29,204 nucleotides of DNA from positions 1-29,204 of the IMG/VR virus record IMGVR_UViG_3300024308_000015. The stretch is one strand, 5' to 3'. Position numbers and translations under genes: made by a program. Origin of the DNA: a virus. Positions 7,725-12,420 of this stretch are shown here, in pieces (the first letter of the stretch is position 1; each line of letters begins with the position of its first letter). Below the pieces are notes generated by a model that was given only the letters and a program-made list of their open reading frames with translations, ran no database searches and was not told the origin of the DNA.

Positions 7725-8707
7725 TGGAAAACCTCCACACCATTCGCCGCAGCCGTCGCGATCATTTCTTTGTATGTCGCATTCCCCATTACTGGGCCGC
7801 AATCAGGGCAGCAACCGCCACCGGCACGCCCGCAGCCGTCGCACACTTTGAGGACGCCGATCACCTCGCTGGCGGCTCCCCTGGTAATGGCGTTCGCACT
7901 CACTGAACGGTTAACGCTGATTTCCTGAAAATTAAAAGCGCGATAAATATCGCGGGTGGCGGGGGTATCACTGTTTGAAAGGATCACCGGCGAACCAGTC
8001 AGGCGGTTGGCAGCCAGCAGGGCCGCAGCTAACTGGCGGTGTTGTTTCTCACCAAACGGGGCGGTGTGGTACTGGGTAAAATTGGCTGTTTCGCTCGCTG
8101 GCAGGTACGGTGGATCGCAGTAGATAACGGCATCGCTGCCAATCATGATTTTTAATGTGCTCTGGTAGTCGCAACAAACGAAAACGGCTTTCGTGTCGTT
8201 GGCCTTTTCAGAGAACAAGCGGATCTGTTCTTCGGGGAAGTAAGGCGGGGTTTTATGCTTACCAAAGGGAACGTTATATCCGCCCTGGCGGTTGTAGCGC
8301 ACAACGCCGTTATAGCCGTGGCGATTCAGATAAAGGAATTGCGCAGCGCGAAGGATCTTGCCCGCGTCCGGGCCGTTTTCGAAAACTTCACGTGAAGAAA
8401 GATTATCTCTGGCACGGGCGTTGAAATCATCCCGGACCCACTGATAACCGTCTTTATCGCCATACACCTTAAACAACGGGCGGGCGGCGTTAATCACCGC
8501 ATCCGGCCAGCGCGTTATCTGGCGGTAAAGGTTAATCAGGTCGGGATTGATATCACCCAGGATATAACGGCGATATTCAGTATTGAGGAAGACAGAAGCA
8601 CCGCCGACGAACGGTTCAACCAGGCAATCCGCCTTAGGCAGTACGGGCAGCAGATCGGGAATTACGCGGCTTTTACCACCAGGCCATTTCACAAGCGAAC
8701 GAATCAT
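7721..8707 (-). CDS. dam: DNA adenine methyltransferase (Dam-like) with C-terminal zinc-ribbon-like tail
   Basis: This 328-residue class alpha N6-adenine methyltransferase presumably methylates GATC. It starts MIRSLVKWPGGKSRV, the usual Dam N-terminus. The AdoMet motif is EPFVGGASVFLN (31-42) and the catalytic motif IV is DPPY (198-201). The ATG at 8707 has GGAGAAAG upstream; a more distal in-frame start at 8728 lacks that site. The last 40 residues are unusual: C289-x2-C292 and C300-x2-C303 form a zinc-ribbon-like motif after the methylase fold. Phage Dam enzymes can protect DNA from host restriction or affect regulation. The intergenic region at 11798-12273 is rich in GATC, a possible target. 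Confidence 0.92.
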   Translation of the reverse strand: MIRSLVKWPGGKSRVIPDLLPVLPKADCLVEPFVGGASVFLNTEYRRYILGDINPDLINLYRQITRWPDAVINAARPLFKVYGDKDGYQWVRDDFNARARDNLSSREVFENGPDAGKILRAAQFLYLNRHGYNGVVRYNRQGGYNVPFGKHKTPPYFPEEQIRLFSEKANDTKAVFVCCDYQSTLKIMIGSDAVIYCDPPYLPASETANFTQYHTAPFGEKQHRQLAAALLAANRLTGSPVILSNSDTPATRDIYRAFNFQEISVNRSVSANAITRGAASEVIGVLKVCDGCGRAGGGCCPDCGPVMGNATYKEMIATAAANGVEVFQ

Positions 8708-8776
8708 TTTACTTTCTCCAGGGTGCAAGAAGCCCGACGCGTTAGCGCCTGTTTCTTTTTTGTGGTCAGTTATTTG

Positions 8777-9166
8777 TTAATTGGTTGGTTTGTCTGGCTC
8801 TGGCGGCTTGTCACGTAAAGCCTGCATTTCAGCGCGGGGCGCGGCGTAGTCCTCAAATTCCCACGGCATTGACGCGGCGAACTCTGAAAGGCGCTTAATC
8901 CCCATCATCAGGCAGGTTTGTTCCGCTTCAGTCAGATCAGCAAAAGCTAAATTCAGGTGGCGGCGGGTCAGTTGTGGTAAACCGGCCACGCGGCTGGCGG
9001 CATCATTCGCCAGGATGAAAACCACTTTCTTGCGAGTTTCATCCAGGCGATTGAAGCGGGTTGCCGTATCGTTCACGCGGTTGGCGTTCAAACTGGCTTG
9101 CAGTCGGGCGCGTTGTTCCAGAAAACTGCGGCGGCCCGGTTGCTGTCCCGTTTTATCCATGAACAT
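8777..9166 (-). CDS. Hypothetical early protein, 130 aa
   Basis: This predominantly helical, charged protein has no membrane segment or signal peptide. It contains the segment TRKKVVFILANDAAS near residue 46 and a C-terminal Pro-rich tail (RDKPPEPDKPTN). I chose the ATG at 9166, which sits behind GAGGTGG; a GTG two codons upstream (9172) and an ATG two codons downstream are alternatives. It lies in the early operon between a Fil-like gene and dam. I do not recognise a family with confidence. Small proteins in this slot of P2 relatives are usually uncharacterised replication or host-takeover factors. Confidence 0.65.
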   Translation of the reverse strand: MFMDKTGQQPGRRSFLEQRARLQASLNANRVNDTATRFNRLDETRKKVVFILANDAASRVAGLPQLTRRHLNLAFADLTEAEQTCLMMGIKRLSEFAASMPWEFEDYAAPRAEMQALRDKPPEPDKPTN

Positions 9167-9182
9167 ATCCACCTCACCAGAA

Positions 9183-9407
9183 CTAAGCGAAGATGCCCAT
9201 AAGACGGGCGAACCAGCGGCGTTTATTGCGCGGGCGCGTCATGAAGGGCAAACGGCAATGTTTAATGAACTGCACGTCGGCCGCCTTTGGCTGGAAGAAA
9301 CGACCGTCAGGGGTTTCAATCCAGCCACGGGTGTGGGCGCGGTGTGTTACCTGCTGGCTTTTTGTTAACAGGCTGGCGAAAGAAGGGCTTGTCGTCAGTG
9401 TTGTCAT
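9183..9407 (-). CDS. Small early protein, possibly Fil-like (phage 186 filamentation protein type)
   Basis: This 74-residue protein begins MTTLTTSPSFASLLTKSQQ and continues with a short GWIETPDGRFFQP motif. The combination SPSFASLL plus a GWI...GRxxxP segment recalls the small Fil family of phage 186, which blocks host cell division when expressed. The match is from memory and the protein is short, so the call is tentative. The ATG at 9407 lies directly after the cox stop (9410) and fits the family start; an upstream ATG at 9434 would overlap cox. The C-terminal half is basic (RPRNKRRWFARL). Confidence 0.6.
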   Translation of the reverse strand: MTTLTTSPSFASLLTKSQQVTHRAHTRGWIETPDGRFFQPKAADVQFIKHCRLPFMTRPRNKRRWFARLMGIFA

Positions 9408-9409
9408 AA

Positions 9410-9682
9410 TTACAGCCCCATCCATAAAAGCCATGCGTCGCGCTGTTCAACCGGGCGGTTGTAAAACGCTTCACGAACGCCGCGATTAAACTCAGGAACA
9501 AAGACCAGCTTTTCCCCAGCGCGTGCTTTTGGTTTGGTCGGATCGCGGAATTCAACAACCGGCAGTTTGTTTTTTTCAATCATCGTTTGAACGGCGGTGC
9601 GAGGTTTCCCCAGCAATTCCGCGAACTTATCAGGATGTACAGCATCAAGTGGGTACTGGATAACGTAGTCGTTCGCTTCCAT
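9410..9682 (-). CDS. cox: Cox: excisionase and repressor of the lysogeny promoter
   Basis: This 90-residue protein closely resembles P2 Cox (91 residues). It has a winged-helix-like DNA-binding region (DKFAELLGKPRTAVQTMIEKNKLPVV) and the characteristic C-terminus RPVEQRDAWLLWMGL. Cox directs excisive recombination together with Int and represses the promoter for C and int. The ATG at 9682 has a strong AAAGGAG site. A further in-frame ATG at 9700 lies upstream of that site and is less likely. It is the first gene of the early operon, diverging from the repressor gene. Confidence 0.87.
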   Translation of the reverse strand: MEANDYVIQYPLDAVHPDKFAELLGKPRTAVQTMIEKNKLPVVEFRDPTKPKARAGEKLVFVPEFNRGVREAFYNRPVEQRDAWLLWMGL

Positions 9683-9842
9683 AACACTCTCCTTTCTCAT
9701 TTGGTTACATGATAACCTTGTAGGATCCAGCGGCTTTAAAACGGTTCAGGATGCTTCCTGAGGCGCTGGACTCGCGCCTAAAATGGTATCCGGTTGGGTA
9801 CCATTCGAGGCAAATATAGTCTCCATTGGGGAACCATGTCAA
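9683..9842. promoter_or_regulatory. Divergent lysis-lysogeny switch (operators for C and Cox)
   Basis: This intergenic region separates cox (leftward) from C (rightward). It contains an inverted repeat ATGGTA (9783-9788) / TACCAT (9799-9804) and a related half-site GGGGAACCAT (9828-9837) that resembles GGGTACCAT (9796-9804) 33 bp away. These are candidate C operators. A TATAGT at 9815-9820 is a possible -10 for the repressor promoter, giving a leader of about 16 bases. I found no convincing consensus -35. Which protein binds which repeat is inference. Confidence 0.65.
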
Positions 9843-10136
9843 ATGAAAACATCGGAGAAACTCCGCGCAATTCGGAAAGCAGAAGGGCTAACACAAGCAA
9901 AATTTTGCGAAATCAGCGGCGTGGCGCTTAGTTCTTTAAAGAATTATGAAGGGGGTCATAAGGAGCCAGGTTTACAAATTGTGAAGCAGATCGTAAATGC
10001 CCCACCATTCAAAAAATATACGCTCTGGATTATGACAGACGAAACCGCACCAGAAGCCGGGCAAATTAGTCCGGTCGTCGCACACTCTGGGCAAGACGAA
10101 ACAACCTCGTCACCCTCAGGCCGCAAAACTGGCTAA
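9843..10136 (+). CDS. C: Immunity repressor C (P2 C-like)
   Basis: This 97-residue repressor maintains lysogeny by shutting the early promoter. It has the same length and architecture as P2 C (99 residues). A helix-turn-helix (LTQAKFCEISGVALSSLKNYEGG, about 17-39) is followed by a dimerisation half with the P2-like KKYTLWIMTDETAPEAGQI and a GQDETTSSPSGRKTG tail. Like P2 C it has no autoproteolysis domain, so the prophage is probably not SOS-inducible by RecA-stimulated cleavage. I chose the ATG at 9843, which matches the P2 N-terminus and follows GGGGA. An upstream in-frame ATG at 9783 lies inside the operator repeats. Confidence 0.93.
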   Translation: MKTSEKLRAIRKAEGLTQAKFCEISGVALSSLKNYEGGHKEPGLQIVKQIVNAPPFKKYTLWIMTDETAPEAGQISPVVAHSGQDETTSSPSGRKTG

Positions 10137-10278
10137 CAATTAACCAGGCTTATATTTATTTCAAATCTTGTTTACTTGTTGCTATGTATGACAGGCACAA
10201 GGACAAGAAAGCAGTCGATAGAACTGGGTTAAAACCAAAAACCAGATCTAAAAATCTGTCGATAAATCGGAGGGTCTT

Positions 10279-11259
10279 ATGAGCATTAAGAGACTCGATG
10301 ATGGTCGATATGAAGTGGACATCAGACCGCGCGGGCGCGAAGGACGTCGCATTCGCCGGAAGTTTGAAAGGAAAGCCGAAGCGTTGGCCTTTGAGCGCTA
10401 TACGCTGGCGAACGCCAACACTAAAGAATGGGCTGGGCAACGGGCAGATAGGCGAACGCTCTTAGAATTGTTGGATGTATGGTGGAAATACTACGGCCAG
10501 AACCATGAACGTGGAACGAAGGAGTTTAATCATTTGCTTAAGACTATCGGTGACATGGGCGACATCCCAGTAACCAGGCTAAACAAACGAATACTAATGG
10601 ATTACCGTTCCATGCGGCTGCGCGACGGGGTCAGTGCATCGACCATTAACCGTGACTTATTCCGCCTTTCTGGCATGTTTTCCAAACTGATCCAGCTTGA
10701 AGAGTTTGCCGGAGTGCACCCAATTCATGGCCTGCCACCATTGGCAGAAGCTAACCCGGAAATGGCATTCCTGGACAAAGCAGAAATTTCGCAACTGCTG
10801 AATTCTTTCTCCGGTGATGATCTACTTGTCGCGCTACTGGGGATAAGTACGGGTGGCCGATGGTCTGAACTCGTAACACTGAAACCAGCACAAATAGTAA
10901 ACGGGCGCGTTACGTTCCTGAAAACGAAGAACGGGAAAAAACGCACGGTTCCGATCTCTGACGAACTGGAAAAGATGATCAAGGAAAAGGCCAGCGGGAA
11001 TTTATTCAACGTCGATTATGGGAGTTTTTGCAAGACCCTGAAGATGGTCAAGCCCGACATCCCACCAAATCAGGCAACGCATATTCTGCGGCATACCTTC
11101 GCAAGTCATTTCATGATGAACGGCGGCAACATCATTGCATTACAGCAAATATTGGGTCATGCAAGCATCCAGCAGACGATGACCTATGCGCACCTTTCGC
11201 CGGAATATCTGCAAAATGCCGTGGCATTGAATCCACTTTCGGGAGGCGTATCGCTGTAA
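10279..11259 (+). CDS. int: Integrase, tyrosine recombinase (P2/HP1 type)
   Basis: This 326-residue recombinase integrates and excises the prophage. It has an N-terminal arm-binding domain (about 1-60), a core-binding SAM-like domain (about 60-150) and a catalytic domain. Catalytic residues are visible: Arg194 (STGGRWSEL), a lysine near 215-217 (FLKTKNGKK), His268-x2-Arg271 (HILRHTF), His294 (ILGHAS) and the nucleophile Tyr303 (MTYAHLSP). The ATG follows a strong CGGAGGG. A 142-bp gap separates it from C; the two are probably co-transcribed. A terminator and attP follow immediately. Confidence 0.96.
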   Translation: MSIKRLDDGRYEVDIRPRGREGRRIRRKFERKAEALAFERYTLANANTKEWAGQRADRRTLLELLDVWWKYYGQNHERGTKEFNHLLKTIGDMGDIPVTRLNKRILMDYRSMRLRDGVSASTINRDLFRLSGMFSKLIQLEEFAGVHPIHGLPPLAEANPEMAFLDKAEISQLLNSFSGDDLLVALLGISTGGRWSELVTLKPAQIVNGRVTFLKTKNGKKRTVPISDELEKMIKEKASGNLFNVDYGSFCKTLKMVKPDIPPNQATHILRHTFASHFMMNGGNIIALQQILGHASIQQTMTYAHLSPEYLQNAVALNPLSGGVSL

Positions 11260-11269
11260 ATTCTGAATT

Positions 11270-11309
11270 CCCCGGAGTGTCCACATTGCGTCCACACTTC
11301 GGGGTTTTT
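11270..11309 (+). terminator. Intrinsic terminator after int, overlapping Int arm sites
   Basis: A 10-bp stem (CCCCGGAGTG with CACTTCGGGG, one G-T mismatch) is followed by TTTTT. It lies 10 bases after the int stop. The loop contains the first pair of GTCCACA repeats, so the same DNA appears to serve termination and Int binding. Confidence 0.75.
11278..11297. promoter_or_regulatory. Int arm-type site pair (left)
   Basis: Two direct copies of (T/C)GTCCACA start at 11278 and 11289, eleven bases apart. The reverse complement, TGTGGACA, is the P2 Int arm consensus as I recall it. Confidence 0.75.
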
Positions 11310-11369
11310 GAAACGGTTCCAGACGGTTACAGCCTTTTTTAACTTACTGTTTTTTAAAGGTGTTATATG

Positions 11370-11382
11370 TAAGTCATTGATA
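11370..11382. promoter_or_regulatory. IHF binding site in attP
   Basis: The 13 bases TAAGTCATTGATA match the reverse complement of the IHF consensus WATCAANNNNTTR at every defined position. Int systems of the P2 and HP1 type need IHF to bend attP. Confidence 0.7.
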
Positions 11383-11447
11383 AACAGTAACCATGCATTA
11401 TATTGTAAAAGCCAGCATTGCTGTTTTAATTTTAGACGCAAAACCAT

Positions 11448-11467
11448 GAAACAAAAGGATTTGTTTC
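11448..11467. repeat. Perfect inverted repeat, candidate attP core
   Basis: GAAACAAA and TTTGTTTC form 8-bp perfect arms around AGGA. It lies six bases left of the second arm-site pair. Read with 6-bp arms and an 8-bp spacer it resembles a tyrosine-recombinase crossover core, but it might instead be a Cox site or a transcript hairpin. Confidence 0.45.
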
Positions 11468-11473
11468 TAACGA

Positions 11474-11493
11474 TGTCCACACATCGTCCACAC
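11474..11493. promoter_or_regulatory. Int arm-type site pair (right)
   Basis: A second pair, TGTCCACA at 11474 and CGTCCACA at 11485, has the same orientation and the same eleven-base spacing as the left pair. Confidence 0.75.
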
Positions 11494-11513
11494 ATCGAAA
11501 TTTGACTATATCA

Positions 11514-11537
11514 GGCCCGCCTACTGCGGGCCTTTCT
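11514..11537 (+). terminator. Intrinsic terminator, rightward
   Basis: Stem GGCCCGC / GCGGGCC (7 bp) with loop CTACT, followed by TTTCTT. It is a second barrier to transcription leaving int through attP. Confidence 0.75.
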
Positions 11538-11544
11538 TATGGGT

Positions 11545-11569
11545 AAAAAAAACCAGCCTGCTGGCTGGT
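11545..11569 (-). terminator. Intrinsic terminator after the zinc-ribbon mini-gene, leftward
   Basis: On the minus strand, stem ACCAGCC / GGCTGGT is followed by a run of eight T. It lies 18 bases after the stop of the 46-residue gene and protects attP from leftward transcription. Confidence 0.8.
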
Positions 11570-11586
11570 CTTTGGTGATTCTTCGT

Positions 11587-11727
11587 TTACTCCCGGCGCT
11601 CTCGTATTGACCTGATAAACGCGTAGTGGCATTTGTCGCAACGTTCGACATCAAGCGGGAATAGTCTTTCCAGAAGCGAACGCCGGACGTTGCAGTCTCG
11701 GCAAAATTTTAAACCCAATACTTTCAT
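11587..11727 (-). CDS. 46-aa zinc-ribbon mini-protein
   Basis: This short reading frame encodes MKVLGLKFCRDC, a helical charged middle, and ERCDKCHYAFIR. Four cysteines form C9-x2-C12 and C30-x2-C33, the geometry of a single structural zinc ribbon. The ends are rich in Arg. It has its own intrinsic terminator directly downstream and a possible promoter upstream, which supports a real gene. The ribosome binding site (ACAGG) is weak. In P2 the late activator ogr sits at this point between D and attP. Here the Ogr relative is elsewhere and a shorter protein of different sequence occupies the slot. The spacing recalls small zinc-finger regulators such as Mu Com, but I claim no homology. The function is unknown; nucleic-acid binding is a guess from the fold. 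Confidence 0.7.
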   Translation of the reverse strand: MKVLGLKFCRDCNVRRSLLERLFPLDVERCDKCHYAFIRSIRERRE

Positions 11728-11756
11728 GGTGTTGGCCTGTCGTTATTTTTGCGATA

Positions 11757-11786
11757 ACCCTATGGCTTGTGCTGGCATTCGTCCAA
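11757..11786 (-). promoter_or_regulatory. Possible promoter for the zinc-ribbon mini-gene
   Basis: On the minus strand TTGGAC (11786-11781) and TAGGGT (11762-11757) are 18 bases apart, a weak sigma-70 match. It would start near 11750, about 23 bases before the ATG. Confidence 0.25.
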
Positions 11787-11797
11787 TTGCTTTTGTA

Positions 11798-11819
11798 GAT
11801 CAATTATCAGTAATTGATC
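11798..11819. repeat. Perfect inverted repeat containing two GATC sites
   Basis: GATCAATTA and TAATTGATC form 9-bp perfect arms around TCAG. Both outer ends are GATC, and a third GATC follows at 11829. The centre lies about 58 bases upstream of the possible start site for the mini-gene, where an activator site could sit. It could be a protein-binding operator. Confidence 0.7.
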
Positions 11820-12326
11820 GTCATTACCGATCAGGCGAAGCGGCAAAAGGCGCAAATAACAGACGTATTTTGCGGGCGCAGCGGCGGCCAGCAACCGCAG
11901 ATCTTTTCTCCTGTTGTGCGCGGGGTTTTGCAAAAATAAAAATATCCGCCATTGCTCGCAACTCCTTGCGCTGCAAGGCTTTCAGGCCATTCAGAGAAAA
12001 TAACCCAAACGACTGATGCGCACTTTTGATCGTGACGGAAAGTAAAACGATCCTTTTAAAAACATCATGTTAACCAATCGGTTAGGCGCTGACTGGTCGG
12101 CAACTTTTGCAAAGCGCTGCAAATCCTTGCGCGGAGTGCAAACGCCAGCAGACCGTAGAAGCCCAGCGGCGGCGCGGGCTGGCGGGTTGCTTTGCGCAAA
12201 AATTCTTTTGCAAAATTTTTATGATCCAAATACCGCAGGCGGGTGCGGTGTAGCGCCGTTTCCGTCTCGGATCCGCTTCCGTCTGCGTTCTGTCGCTTCG
12301 TCTCTGGGGCGTGGTTGAACGAATGC
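11820..12326. other. Non-coding region, candidate cos/packaging site
   Basis: No convincing gene lies here. Short open frames exist on both strands but begin at poor starts, one inside the terminator T run. In HP1, the closest model for the tail module, the cohesive ends lie between the last tail gene and attP, which is this position. Visible elements are the palindrome TTTTGCAAAA at 11926-11935 and 12206-12215, a near copy at 12105-12114, TTTGCGCAAA at 12191-12200, TAACC-AATC-GGTTA at 12071-12084, and a group of CCGTCT/CGTCT repeats at about 12258-12305. The cut site cannot be seen directly. Confidence 0.5.
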
Positions 12327-12351
12327 AAAAAAGGCCGAACGTTGTCGGCCT
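12327..12351 (-). terminator. Intrinsic terminator of the leftward late operon
   Basis: On the minus strand a 7-bp stem AGGCCGA / TCGGCCT is followed directly by six T. It lies about 70 bases after the D stop codon and closes the 17-kb late operon. Confidence 0.85.
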
Positions 12352-12420
12352 GTGATTTCTGCGCTTAATGTGGGGCGTTCTGTGGCGTCTGGTGACGTGG
12401 GGGATTTTGCCTGCTTTCTG

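Larger units (their letters stand above)
11278..11493. other. Phage attachment site attP
   Basis: The region directly after int holds two pairs of direct repeats flanking an AT-rich segment with a perfect IHF consensus. This is the expected layout of a P2-type attP with a P arm, an IHF bend, a core and a P' arm. The exact crossover core cannot be fixed without the host attB sequence. An intact attP in a circular assembly means the DNA was sequenced excised or from virions. Confidence 0.8.

Noticed and set aside
11633-12016. 127-codon open frame on the plus strand
   Set aside because: It runs antisense through the zinc-ribbon mini-gene and its promoter region, has no ribosome binding site and its composition is unlike the phage proteins.
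12065-12328. 87-codon open frame on the minus strand downstream of D
   Set aside because: It starts with TTG inside the T run of the late terminator and has no ribosome binding site. The opposite strand is equally open, as expected of GC-rich non-coding DNA.
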